The notes: generated by a model not told the origin, from the letters alone. DNA of 32,971 bases from an uncultured Lachnospiraceae bacterium (GCA_947363565.1 CANAPP010000035.1:1-32971), one strand, 5' to 3'. Shown: positions 7,405-16,178, counted from the stretch's first letter. A program made the numbers and translations.

Positions 7405-8751
7405 ATGAGCAATGAAACGAACAAAAAAGAGCCGATGTCCGTAGTGAAGAAAATGATGATTGCCCTTGTGGGCGGTCTTGCCGTAGGGCTTTTGTTCCTG
7501 TTCCTCAGGGAAAATGTTATCTCTGAGGAGGGCTGGGTCATCGTGAACAAGCTGCTCTTCCAGGACATCACGGTTCCGGAAGGTGTGGGCGCAATCGGTA
7601 TTTTCTACATCGTCGGACAGATTTTCATGAAGGGGCTGCAGCTTGCCATCGTGCCGTTGGTACTGGTTTCCCTGAGCCTTGCCATGTGCAGCATCTCCAA
7701 CTCTACAAAGCTTGGGCGGATTGCGGGAACGACGCTTGCGGGATTCTTCGGATTCTATGTGTGCGGCGCGGCCCTTGGCTGTACCATCGCGTACATCGTG
7801 AAATCCCTGGGCGCATTCAACGTCACACTTCCCAGCGAGGGAGTTGCGGAGGCGGCGACGATTGACGCATTTAACCCGCTGGCGGTTGTGGTAAATGCGG
7901 TTCCGTCTAACATCACGGACGCGGCGAGCACGAATAACAGCATCCTTGCAATCGTAGTCGTAGCAATCATCCTCGGGCTTTGCTTAAACCAGATGGGCGA
8001 GCGGGGAGAGCCGCTTAAGAAGGTGCTGGAGAACTTAAGCGAAGTCATCAATATGTGGCTCACATTTTTGATCAATAAAATCGGGCCGGTTGCAATCTTC
8101 TGCCTGATTTCCAGAACATTTGCAATCTACGGCGTGGAGTATTTGGCTCCGGTGGCAGCGTATGTGGTATCCGCGATGCTTACCCTGTTCCTCCTTGTGG
8201 TAACTCTCTATCCGCTGGGAATCTGGATTACGACAAAGGAAAATCCGGTGAAGTTTATCAAGAAGATTGCGAAGGTCGGCATCTTCGGGTTCTCCACTAA
8301 TTCCTCCGCGGCATGTCTCCCGCTGAACACGAGGACATGTATCGACGAGCTTGGCTGCAGCAAGGAGATTACAAGCTTTGTACTTCCGACCGGCATGACC
8401 ATCAATATGAACGGAACAACGGTCATGCATATGTTTGCAGTTACGTTTATCGCCACCAGTGCAGGAATCGACGTTACTCCGGCGAACATGATCGTTATGG
8501 CATTCCTTTCCATCTGCGCGGCAGCAGGAACCCCGGCAATCCCGATTGCCGGAACGACGATGATATTCACCGTACTTTCCGGTATGGGCTGGACGACGGA
8601 TGCATGTCTCATCGGTTACGCCCTGATTGTGGCAATCAACCGCCCGGTAGAGATGGCGCTCCTGCCTCTTAACGTCATCGGCGACGCGGCAGTCAACGTA
8701 ATCGTAAATGCAAAAGAGAAAGAACTTGACAAGCAGAAGTATAACAGTTAA
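7405..8751 (+). CDS. Dicarboxylate/amino acid:cation symporter family (DAACS) protein
   Basis: This 448-residue membrane protein of the glutamate/dicarboxylate transporter fold has a cytosolic N-terminus, about eight membrane helices and two re-entrant hairpins. The serine-rich hairpin appears as FGFSTNSSAACLPLN, the helix 7 cation motif as TINMNGTT (usual NMDGT), and hairpin 2 as CAAAGTPAIPIAG. In the last helix, anchoring on N-x-x-G-D, the residues that in GltPh are Asp394 and Arg397 would be Glu and Leu, so acidic amino acids are doubtful substrates. It is the last gene of the pxp operon (39 bases after pxpA, AGGAG site) and probably imports the compound that the operon degrades. Confidence 0.88.
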   Translation: MSNETNKKEPMSVVKKMMIALVGGLAVGLLFLFLRENVISEEGWVIVNKLLFQDITVPEGVGAIGIFYIVGQIFMKGLQLAIVPLVLVSLSLAMCSISNSTKLGRIAGTTLAGFFGFYVCGAALGCTIAYIVKSLGAFNVTLPSEGVAEAATIDAFNPLAVVVNAVPSNITDAASTNNSILAIVVVAIILGLCLNQMGERGEPLKKVLENLSEVINMWLTFLINKIGPVAIFCLISRTFAIYGVEYLAPVAAYVVSAMLTLFLLVVTLYPLGIWITTKENPVKFIKKIAKVGIFGFSTNSSAACLPLNTRTCIDELGCSKEITSFVLPTGMTINMNGTTVMHMFAVTFIATSAGIDVTPANMIVMAFLSICAAAGTPAIPIAGTTMIFTVLSGMGWTTDACLIGYALIVAINRPVEMALLPLNVIGDAAVNVIVNAKEKELDKQKYNS

Positions 8752-8752
8752 A

Positions 8753-8911
8753 ATTCAGCCATACAGGATATAGAGTTATGGAGCGTGCATGCTAGCATGC
8801 AAAGAGCCATAGCAATATATCCTGAAATGGGCGGAACGCCCATTTAGCGAGAAACGCAGCAGCGAAAGCTGCGAAGGAGCTGCGTAGCAGCGGTTTGGAG
8901 CTTGGCTGAAT
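8753..8911. other. Multi-hairpin intergenic element closed by a 9-bp stem
   Basis: ATTCAGCCA (8753-8761) is the exact complement of TGGCTGAAT (8903-8911). Enclosed are four hairpins. One is long: CAGGATATA (8764-8772) pairs with TATATCCTG (8816-8824), has an inner TATGG/CCATA stem, and is tipped by a 16-bp perfect palindrome at 8786-8801. The second is a 9-bp stem with a GAA loop (8825-8845). The third is GCAGC-GAAA-GCTGC with a GNRA-type loop (8859-8872). The fourth is GCTGC-GTA-GCAGC (8879-8891). The element begins two bases after the symporter stop. It could be a palindromic intergenic repeat or miniature mobile element, or a structured 3' or leader RNA. There is no T-run typical of a terminator. 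Confidence 0.7.
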
Positions 8912-8956
8912 GATAATCATGCAACTAATTTATGAAGTGATTAAGGTTGAGGAAAA

Positions 8957-9871
8957 ATGACGCTTTTTACCCAGATGGTACATCTGCAGCTTACATTGTT
9001 TTTGCTGATCATCATCGGGCTTACGCTGAAAAAAACAGGGATTATCACGAAAGAAGGCCAGAAGTGCCTATCAGATATCACGGTGAATCTGATACTTCCC
9101 TGCAATATTATCAGCTCATTTATGGGTGAGATGAATGTTTCGGAACAATTGATCAAAAATTGTTCCGGAGCATTTTTGATTTCCCTTGGGATTCAGATGT
9201 TCAGCATACTTTTTGCAAAATACTGCTTTCTTCGCTGCCCGAAGGAGAAGAGCAGGATATTTACCTACGGAATGATTGTCTCCAATTCCAGCTTTATTGG
9301 GATTCCCATCATCCACTCCCTCTACGGCGCGGTGGGTGTGCTTTATACGTCCTTTTTTCAGATTCCGGTGCGCCTTACCATGTGGTCGTCAGGGCTTGCC
9401 CTCTTCACCCATGTAGACCGCAAGGAGGCATATAAAAAGCTGGTGAAACATCCGTGCATCATTGCGGTTTTCTTAGGAGTGCTTTTGATGGTGTCTCAGG
9501 TAAAGTTCCCGGCGTTTCTTGAAAATACGCTGGAAGGAATCAGCAAATGCATGGTTCCCGTCTCCATGCTCGCCATCGGGGCGATGCTGGCGGAGTCGGA
9601 TATCCGGCGGATGTTTACCCGGGATGTGCTGTACTACTGTGCGCTCCGGCTTTTGGCGTACCCGCTGCTGATCCTGGGTGTGCTGAGACTGCTTGGCACC
9701 GACAGCGTGCTGTGCAGTACGATGGTGCTTTTGAGCGCGATGCCTATGGCGAGCACGACGGCGATACTGGCGGATAAATATGACTGCAGCCCGGAGCTCG
9801 CATCCCAGACGATATTCGTGTCAACGCTTTTGTCAATCGTGACGCTGCCGGTGTTTATGATGATTCTGTAG
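8957..9871 (+). CDS. AEC-family permease
   Basis: This 304-residue membrane protein has ten probable membrane helices and belongs to the auxin efflux carrier (AEC/BART) family, whose bacterial members often carry organic acids such as malate. Family marks are the N-terminal ILPCNIISSF after helix 1-2, GMIVSNSSFIGIPIIHSLYG (about residues 104-123), the central CMVPVSMLAIGAMLA, and the C-terminal LLSAMPMASTTAILADKYDCSPELASQTIFVSTLLS. The start has a TTGAGGA site. It follows the folded element, about 200 bases from the symporter, so it may be separately controlled. A second organic-acid carrier next to the pxp operon fits export of an end product, but that is inference. It converges on the DUF5107 gene with only 23 bases between. 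Confidence 0.88.
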   Translation: MTLFTQMVHLQLTLFLLIIIGLTLKKTGIITKEGQKCLSDITVNLILPCNIISSFMGEMNVSEQLIKNCSGAFLISLGIQMFSILFAKYCFLRCPKEKSRIFTYGMIVSNSSFIGIPIIHSLYGAVGVLYTSFFQIPVRLTMWSSGLALFTHVDRKEAYKKLVKHPCIIAVFLGVLLMVSQVKFPAFLENTLEGISKCMVPVSMLAIGAMLAESDIRRMFTRDVLYYCALRLLAYPLLILGVLRLLGTDSVLCSTMVLLSAMPMASTTAILADKYDCSPELASQTIFVSTLLSIVTLPVFMMIL

Positions 9872-9894
9872 TCATTTTCCGCTGTATTCATTTT

Positions 9895-11877
9895 CTAACG
9901 TGCAGCATCAAAACGATACCTTTGCGGCAGTTCTCCATCTTCCCCATGCACCTTTTTATACACGGAGTGCCATAGCGCGCCCAGTGCTGTTTCTCCTTCT
10001 CTCAGGTCATCCAGGACAAAGTCAGTCTGATCCAGAACCTCCAGAACTTCCTTTTCACGGCCTGTATAGGAAAGCGCTTTAAGATACCCGAAGCGGAGGC
10101 GGCTTTCTTCCTTGAACTCTTCCGGGAGTAGTTCGTACAAAGAGATTACCGTGTCATAAGAGCGGCACAGCAAAAGGATTTTCCACGTCTCTTTCACGTA
10201 GGACAGGTCATGTTTCCGGTAAGTATAACCTGCTGTGATATAGGAGGCGGCCTCCTTTTCGCGGCCGGATTCTAATGCTGAGACGGCAAGGGCGTGGAGC
10301 GCCCAGGGATTTTCCTTTATGCTGTTGGAGGCGAAGAGATGTTCTTTCGCCTGCCGGACATCTCCACGAGTATAAAAGCTTAAGCCAAGCTGGTACTGGG
10401 CGTACCAGTTGTCCCTGTTCATATCGATAGTCTCTGCAAGGCGGCGATGCAGAGTATCGCCTGCCAGGAAATCATGGGGCGCGTCCGTGATCGGCGGTTC
10501 CGGGAAGATGCCGGTGTTTAAAAATTCCGCCAGTTTTTCATAATCTTTTGCAAGGCCGAAGGAGTAGTCCTGCCCGCGCGGACTGATCTGACCGGAGAAA
10601 TCAAGATGCTCAGAAAGCGGAGGTTCCCCGTTAAACTTACGGATCACATTTTCAAAAGAAGCATACCCGCTGCCAAAACAGAGAAGTTCACCCCTCTTTT
10701 TGGCAAGGGCTTTTGTTGCGGTAAGCTTCTGCTCCGGGTCAAGCTCCCTTAAGTGATGCTGTACGGCTTTTCGCACGTTAGCCTCGGCCTGTGCGTAAGG
10801 AGCCAAAGCCGTCTCGGGAGAGGTGCGGATTGGGCCGTAAAGCTCCAGCCATTCCCATGCGGTATGGGGAGCCATAGGGATGCAGCCGTACTGGGTTTTC
10901 CCGAGGCCTGCCTGGATTTCTACATACCTGCCTGCATTTTCCGTGAGGAAATCCTGCCAGTTAGCAGAAGCCGGATTATTTCCCCAAGAGAAAAGCTTGC
11001 GGCTTTTCAGCCTGTCCGTAGATATATGCAGAAGCCCGCAGCCGTCTTTGTTAAGATTGGCAATATATTTTGGCGCATCTTGCGGGATGTTGAAAAAATA
11101 ATCCGCCTGTTTTGGGATATTCTGATAAAAGCTGATGTCAATGCCGTCGATAAAAGGAAGAGGGAGCTTACATACGGCTTTGCCGGGATTGGTATAGACT
11201 TCGGCGGCCGGGGCAATGACTCGTCCGCCTTCGTATTCGGGAGCGGCGATATTGCTCCACCAGTACATGGGGACAACCTCCCTGGTCTGGTTAAAGATCC
11301 GCATACGGCAGTACAGAAATGTACTGTGCTCTTCCAGCCAGAAATCCATCTGGAAAGTCACTTTCCGGATACGTTCGTACTCATACATGCGAAGGACGGG
11401 AAGACCATTTTCATTCTCAAGCCTTGCGGTGAAAAGCTGCTCCATCGTAAAGGGCGAATGCCCGATCACGCCGATGTTCCACTCTGCGCCGCCGCTGACC
11501 CACGCGTTTCGGAAGGCAAGGTTGCTGGGGCGGATGACATCATTAGTATAGAGGAGATTCTCGCCGGTTGTTTTATCTGTCAGTGACCAGAGACGTCCCC
11601 CAAGGCCGGGAAGGAATACCGCCCTTAGATAATCATTTTCAAGGACGGCGGTCATCAGCTCCTTCTTTTCAAGCTTACGGCTGTAGCTTTCGTACTTCCG
11701 GTAGGGGTATGAGGTAGCGGTCCTGCCGTAATTTTCGTAGATTTCATCATCTTCATCCAGAAAAAACATAGTCCTGATCTTCGAGGAAGCGCCTGGGATC
11801 AGGTCGGGGATGGTTGCGGCAGGGCCTAAAGGGCTTGCCGGAAAGGTCTCAGTATGGAAGGATAACGTCGGTTTCAT
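9895..11877 (-). CDS. DUF5107 domain protein with TPR-like C-terminal half
   Basis: This protein of about 660 residues is of the DUF5107 type. The N-terminal half (about residues 30-340) looks like a beta-sandwich of the galactose-mutarotase/glycosidase kind, with LENDYLRAVFLPGLGGRLWSL, SGGAEWNIGVIGHSP and MAPHTAWEWLELYGP. The C-terminal half (about 440-640) is alpha-helical with tetratricopeptide-like repeats (NWYAQYQLGLSFYTRGDVRQAKEH). Many relatives are about 1,000 residues, so this is a short version. There is no signal peptide. ATG at 11877 or TTG at 11880 could start it; an AAAGGA site fits either. It lies 64 bases downstream of the AraC gene and is probably co-transcribed. Function is unknown; the setting suggests carbohydrate handling. 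Confidence 0.8.
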   Translation of the reverse strand: MKPTLSFHTETFPASPLGPAATIPDLIPGASSKIRTMFFLDEDDEIYENYGRTATSYPYRKYESYSRKLEKKELMTAVLENDYLRAVFLPGLGGRLWSLTDKTTGENLLYTNDVIRPSNLAFRNAWVSGGAEWNIGVIGHSPFTMEQLFTARLENENGLPVLRMYEYERIRKVTFQMDFWLEEHSTFLYCRMRIFNQTREVVPMYWWSNIAAPEYEGGRVIAPAAEVYTNPGKAVCKLPLPFIDGIDISFYQNIPKQADYFFNIPQDAPKYIANLNKDGCGLLHISTDRLKSRKLFSWGNNPASANWQDFLTENAGRYVEIQAGLGKTQYGCIPMAPHTAWEWLELYGPIRTSPETALAPYAQAEANVRKAVQHHLRELDPEQKLTATKALAKKRGELLCFGSGYASFENVIRKFNGEPPLSEHLDFSGQISPRGQDYSFGLAKDYEKLAEFLNTGIFPEPPITDAPHDFLAGDTLHRRLAETIDMNRDNWYAQYQLGLSFYTRGDVRQAKEHLFASNSIKENPWALHALAVSALESGREKEAASYITAGYTYRKHDLSYVKETWKILLLCRSYDTVISLYELLPEEFKEESRLRFGYLKALSYTGREKEVLEVLDQTDFVLDDLREGETALGALWHSVYKKVHGEDGELPQRYRFDAAR

Positions 11878-11941
11878 CAATCTAAAGTCCTTTCTTAAAA
11901 TCGTATCTTAAACTAATCGCTTAAAACATTATCTGCATTTT

Positions 11942-12844
11942 TCAGAATTTCCCCTCTGCCATCGCCTTGATCGAAGAGGAATATTCCGACGGCGTCATGC
12001 CCGTTTCCATCTTAAAACGGCGGGAGAAATAGTGGATAGAGGTGTAGCCAAGTTGCTCGGATATCTGCGTAAAGTTAAGCCGTTCTGTCCGGATCAGCGC
12101 TTTTGCTGCGTCAATCTTCATATGGGAAAAATATTCAATGATCCCCATGCCGCAGCGTTCCCTGAAGATCTTCTGGAGCTGGGAGCGCCCGATCAGATTG
12201 TCGTGGCAGATCTGCTCGATGGTTAGGGGGACGCTGATATTATTTTCCAGATAGTCCGTGATCCGGCTGAATATCTCGTCGTCGCTCTTAAGCTTGGCGG
12301 CCTTGGCCGGAGTGTTCGCTACAGGAGCGGCAGAACCGGAGTAGCGCCTGATCATATGAATTAGAAAATGTTCAAGGTAATTGAGGATCATCTGCTCTGA
12401 ACCGAATACCGGCGACTCTTTCTGAGGCATGTTCTGAAGATACGGGTCGTCCAGGCGGCAGAGGAAGCAATTCTTCGCCTCAATAATTATATTTGCCAGG
12501 AGATTACGCTCCAGGTCGTCAATTTTAAAAATGCCGTTCCGGAAAAAATCCATGGCCGGGCTGCGGCATTCAAAAGAGATCACGACCAGATTCGGGGCAA
12601 TCCCGCCCGTCGCCTGTACGCTGTGGAACTCGTTCGGCTGATGAAAGGCGATATCACCCTTTTTTAAGACGGTAAAAGTCTTGCCGCCGGTGACGCCTAC
12701 TTCGCCTTTGTCCACGCAGATAAATTCCCAGAAGTTGTGTATCTCCCCTTCAAATGAAAAATCACTCATGTACTCAAAGTAATGAATACTGTAGATTTTG
12801 CCGATAGAGATCGAGTTTTGCAAGTCAACGCCATTGTAGCCCAT
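11942..12844 (-). CDS. AraC-family transcriptional regulator
   Basis: This 300-residue regulator has an N-terminal cupin-like sensing domain (about residues 10-110, with FWEFICVDKGEVGVTGG and KKGDIAFHQPNEFHSV) and a C-terminal pair of helix-turn-helix motifs (about 205-295, with EQICHDNLIGRSQLQKIFRE and FTQISEQLGYTSIHYFSRRFKMETGMTPSEY). The ATG at 12844 has an AGGAGG site; the longer frame to 12943 enters the divergent promoter region. It is transcribed away from the sugar-binding lipoprotein gene. It probably senses the imported sugar or a derivative and activates both the ABC transporter operon and the DUF5107 gene. The specific inducer is unknown. Confidence 0.9.
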   Translation of the reverse strand: MGYNGVDLQNSISIGKIYSIHYFEYMSDFSFEGEIHNFWEFICVDKGEVGVTGGKTFTVLKKGDIAFHQPNEFHSVQATGGIAPNLVVISFECRSPAMDFFRNGIFKIDDLERNLLANIIIEAKNCFLCRLDDPYLQNMPQKESPVFGSEQMILNYLEHFLIHMIRRYSGSAAPVANTPAKAAKLKSDDEIFSRITDYLENNISVPLTIEQICHDNLIGRSQLQKIFRERCGMGIIEYFSHMKIDAAKALIRTERLNFTQISEQLGYTSIHYFSRRFKMETGMTPSEYSSSIKAMAEGKF

Positions 12845-13039
12845 AGAAGTCCTCCTAATCCTTTCGCGGAATCTTTGTATGATTTTAACAATATCATACC
12901 CTTGACCTGAGAATAAATCAAGACGCAAGAGCTTAAAGTACAAATAAATGAAAATATAAGATAAATCTTTTTGTGCAGTTTTGTACTACAATAAATACAC
13001 AAAACATTCAGATAAATTTTGTTATAAGGAGGAAAAAGT
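12845..13039. promoter_or_regulatory. Divergent control region between the AraC gene and the ABC operon
   Basis: This AT-rich 195-base region must hold promoters for both directions. An inverted repeat TTTTGTG (12969-12975) and CACAAAA (12998-13004) frames candidate promoter sequence containing TACAAT and is a possible AraC-protein or catabolite-repressor site. No canonical cre sequence was recognised. Confidence 0.45.
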
Positions 13040-14338
13040 ATGAAAAAGAAACTTATCAGCGTATTGTTGTGCGCGGCAATGGTCGGAACCATGCTTGCCG
13101 GCTGCGGGAACAAGGAAAGCAGCGATGGCGGAAGCAGTGAAGGCGGTGAGTCTTCAGGCAAGGTTGCCCTTGACGTCATCATCTCCCAGTACGGTAACTA
13201 CACACAGGATTGGTGGACAGAGTTCGAGAAGACATTTGAGGAAGCAAATAAGGATATCGACCTTAACATCGAGATTGTATCCTGGAATGACATTTACAGT
13301 GTAGTTAACACACGTATTTCCAGTAACGAACAGCCAGACATTTTGAATATCAGTGGTTTTGCTGACTATGTGGCAGACGATCTGTTGATGGCTGCAGAGG
13401 ATTATGTATCTCCGGAACTGAAGGATAATTTCGTTCCAAGCTTCTGGGAGTCCAATGATATGGACGGAACAGTATGGGCGCTTCCGATCCTTGCATCCTG
13501 CCGTTCGCTTTTCTGCAATGTTGACCTGCTCAAAGAGGCCGGCATTGAGAATCCGCCGGCGACATGGGATGAAGTGCTTACCGCTTGTAAGGCAGTACAG
13601 GACAAATTCGGCAAGGACATCGTTCCGTGGGGACTTGATATCTCCACAGACGAAGGTCAGGCTGCATTCTCTTACTACACTTGGAACTTCGGCGGCGGTT
13701 ATACCGATGACAACGGTGACTGGGCGCTTAACAGCAAAGAGAATGTAGAGGCTGTTGAGTACATTAAGAAGCTCATTGATTCCGGTTACTGCAACTCCGC
13801 ACCGTTCACTGACACACGTTACCCGCTTCAGGACGCTTTCAGTGCAGGAACACTTGCGATGATGATTGGTCCGATGAACATGGTTGCTGCTGATTCCAAG
13901 GTTAACTACGTGGCAGCAGACCTTCCGGGAGAGAAGACAGCTCTTGGTGTCTGCGACCAGTTGATGGTATTCAAGGATGAGGAAGCCGGTGACGAGCGTA
14001 CAGCAGCTATCACAAAGTTCTTTGATGCATTCTATGAGTGCGAGACATACTCAAACTACATGGTATACGAAGGATTCCTTCCGGCAACACAGGACGCTTC
14101 TGACAATCTTGCGGCTAATGCAGAGAAATACACAGTTGGCGGCTCTGATGCGACAGGCGACAGCGAGTACTTTAAGACATTCTGTGCAGTACTTCCGAAC
14201 TGCAAGTTCTATCCGATGCAGAAAGCTGAGTGGATGGATGTAAGAAATGGTGTTATCGATGTTGAACAGCAGGTTTGCAACGGAACACTCGGTGCCCAGG
14301 AAGCGCTTGATAAGCTTCAGGAATCTGTTGCTAAATAA
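13040..14338 (+). CDS. Extracellular sugar-binding lipoprotein of an ABC transporter
   Basis: This 432-residue solute-binding protein of family 1 (carbohydrate uptake type) has a lipoprotein signal: a basic start, a hydrophobic stretch, and the lipobox LAGC with Cys at about residue 22. A Gly/Ser-rich linker anchors the domain to the outer face of the membrane. Typical features follow: an early segment binding beta-strand (VALDVIISQYGNY), NTRISSNEQPDILNISG, and the GTLAMMIGPMNM region near residue 275. It has an AAGGAGG site and is first in the ABC operon. A hairpin behind it may make it more abundant than the permeases. The ligand is unknown; a galactose- or N-acetylhexosamine-containing glycan fits the downstream enzymes. 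Confidence 0.9.
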   Translation: MKKKLISVLLCAAMVGTMLAGCGNKESSDGGSSEGGESSGKVALDVIISQYGNYTQDWWTEFEKTFEEANKDIDLNIEIVSWNDIYSVVNTRISSNEQPDILNISGFADYVADDLLMAAEDYVSPELKDNFVPSFWESNDMDGTVWALPILASCRSLFCNVDLLKEAGIENPPATWDEVLTACKAVQDKFGKDIVPWGLDISTDEGQAAFSYYTWNFGGGYTDDNGDWALNSKENVEAVEYIKKLIDSGYCNSAPFTDTRYPLQDAFSAGTLAMMIGPMNMVAADSKVNYVAADLPGEKTALGVCDQLMVFKDEEAGDERTAAITKFFDAFYECETYSNYMVYEGFLPATQDASDNLAANAEKYTVGGSDATGDSEYFKTFCAVLPNCKFYPMQKAEWMDVRNGVIDVEQQVCNGTLGAQEALDKLQESVAK

Positions 14339-14359
14339 CAGGATCATATGGTAAGTTTT

Positions 14360-14390
14360 CGAGGGGCCGAATTGCTTCGGCCCTCGATTT
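14360..14390 (+). terminator. Hairpin between binding-protein and permease genes
   Basis: CGAGGGGCCGAA and TTCGGCCCTCG pair around a TTGC loop with one bulged G, followed by a short ATTTAT tract. The weak T-run suggests partial termination or 3'-end protection, which would raise the lipoprotein mRNA over that of the permeases. Confidence 0.65.
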
Positions 14391-14444
14391 ATCTAAGCTG
14401 AGCGGTAAAACAGTAGTTTTATAGTTATCTAAGGAGGCGTGGCA

Positions 14445-15329
14445 ATGAAGAAAAAGACGCTGACAGCGTTTCAGCCGTATGTCTGGTTACTGCCGAGTGT
14501 GGTACTTATGGTAAGTATGATCTTGATACCGATCATTTCGGTGTTTAAGATTTCATTTTCCGACGTTGGCCGAAGCGGCCTGGTAAAAGGGCTGAATGGC
14601 GTCCAGAATTATCTGGAAGTTTTTGAAGAGCCGGTATTCTGGCATACGCTGCAGAATACGATTATCTGGACAGTAGTGGTAGTTGGCGTATCTACCGTTT
14701 TTGGTTTTGTCCTGGCGATGGTTTTAAACCAGGAATTTCGCGGACGTAAATTTGTCCGTGCGGTTGTTATCTTTCCGTGGGCGACAGCCCTGATCATCCA
14801 GTCGGTTATCTGGAAATATATTATTAATGCGGATTATGGATCACTGAATGTCCTGTTAAAAAAGATCGGGCTGATTGATGGTTTTGTGAACTGGACGCAG
14901 ACGGCAGGTTCCATGTTCGCGTGGGAATGCTGGGTAGGTATTTTTGTTACATTCCCGTTCGTTACCTTTTGTGTGCTTTCGGGACTGCAGAGTATCGACG
15001 GTTCGTTGTATGAATCAGCATCCGTTGATGGTGCCAGCTTCTGGCAGAAGCTTTTTAAGATCACGCTGCCGTTAGTAGCGCCGAGCTTAACGGTTTCAAC
15101 AGTATTGAATATTATTTATGTATTTAACTCTTTCCCGATCGTCTGGACGATCTCCAAAGGCGCTCCGGCAGATCAGACACATACATTGGTTACCTATTTG
15201 TATAAACTGTCATTTACGGACGGCAAGGGCGGCCATGCCGCTGCGGTATCCGTTATCGGCTTCGTTATATTAGCGTTCTGTGCCAGCATTTATATGATTC
15301 TGTCACTTCGCGGAGAGGAGGAGAGTTAA
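14445..15329 (+). CDS. ABC sugar transporter permease (MalF/UgpA type)
   Basis: This 294-residue inner-membrane permease has six predicted helices. The cytoplasmic EAA loop that docks the ATPase is visible as ESASVDGASFWQKLFKITLPLVAPS (about residues 193-217). The N-terminal FQPYVWLLPSVVLMVSMILIPI is typical of carbohydrate-uptake family 1 permeases. I chose ATG at 14445, seven bases after AAGGAGG; a GTG at 14439 is too close to that site. It is followed one base later by the second permease. No ATPase gene is present, so a shared MsmX/UgpC-type ATPase encoded elsewhere is expected. Confidence 0.93.
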   Translation: MKKKTLTAFQPYVWLLPSVVLMVSMILIPIISVFKISFSDVGRSGLVKGLNGVQNYLEVFEEPVFWHTLQNTIIWTVVVVGVSTVFGFVLAMVLNQEFRGRKFVRAVVIFPWATALIIQSVIWKYIINADYGSLNVLLKKIGLIDGFVNWTQTAGSMFAWECWVGIFVTFPFVTFCVLSGLQSIDGSLYESASVDGASFWQKLFKITLPLVAPSLTVSTVLNIIYVFNSFPIVWTISKGAPADQTHTLVTYLYKLSFTDGKGGHAAAVSVIGFVILAFCASIYMILSLRGEEES

Positions 15330-15330
15330 T

Positions 15331-16164
15331 ATGTCGGCAAAAAGAAAATCATGGCAGACAATACTTTTGTATGTGTTTGTTGTAATCCTCTGCGTCCTTA
15401 TCCTGTATCCTTATCTGGTCATGTTCATCACAGCGCTTAAGGATAAGAAGGAGATGTATGCGATAGATCATATCCTGCCGGAAGTGTGGCGGTGGTCCAA
15501 CTTTAGTGATATCTGGACGGCAGCTCCGGTATTCAAGTACCTGGCCAACTCGATGATCATAGCAGGAGGCGCTACGCTGCTCGCTATTTTATGCGGGATT
15601 CCGGCGGCTTACGCTCTTGCCCGTATGAGATTCAAAGGAAAAGGAATCTTCATGGGTGCGGTGATCATGAGCCAGATGTTCTCGCCGGTAGTGCTTTTGG
15701 TCGGCATTTACCGGATGATGGTCAACATCGACCTGAATGATACGATCCTTGGCCTGATCCTTTTGAATGCGGCGTTTAACCAGGCATTTGCGATCTGGCT
15801 TCTGCGGGGTACGTTTATGGGGATTTCCCCGGAGATGGAACAGGCGGCGAAGATCGACGGCTGCGGGACAGTGAGGGCATTGATCAAGGTGCTCCTTCCG
15901 ATGGCGGCGCCTGGTATTATCACCACATTGATCTTTGTGTTTATCAATGCATGGAATGAGTATACGATTGCCCTGACGTTGATTTCCACGGATGTATTCA
16001 AGCCGATAACCGTTGGTATCAATGTATTCTACGGATTTAACTTTATCCAGTGGCAGTATCTGTTTGCAACATCGCTGTTTGCGACGATTCCTGTTGTTGT
16101 TCTGTTCCTTGCAATTGAAAAGCATCTGGTTGCGGGACTTACATCCGGCGGTGTAAAAGGTTAG
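15331..16164 (+). CDS. ABC sugar transporter permease (MalG/UgpE type)
   Basis: This 277-residue partner permease has six helices and an EAA loop at EMEQAAKIDGCGTVRALIKVLLPMAAPG (about residues 169-196). The N-terminal YPYLVMFITALKDKKEMY is typical of MalG-like subunits. It starts two bases after the first permease stop with a GAGGAGAG site, so the two are translated together and form a heterodimeric channel. A stem-loop follows its stop codon before the sugar-activating enzymes. Confidence 0.93.
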   Translation: MSAKRKSWQTILLYVFVVILCVLILYPYLVMFITALKDKKEMYAIDHILPEVWRWSNFSDIWTAAPVFKYLANSMIIAGGATLLAILCGIPAAYALARMRFKGKGIFMGAVIMSQMFSPVVLLVGIYRMMVNIDLNDTILGLILLNAAFNQAFAIWLLRGTFMGISPEMEQAAKIDGCGTVRALIKVLLPMAAPGIITTLIFVFINAWNEYTIALTLISTDVFKPITVGINVFYGFNFIQWQYLFATSLFATIPVVVLFLAIEKHLVAGLTSGGVKG

Positions 16165-16178
16165 ACAAAGAGGATTTT

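Noticed and set aside
10753-11586. A 277-codon plus-strand open frame inside the DUF5107 gene
   Set aside because: It is the reverse of a coherent protein sequence and shows no domain or ribosome site.
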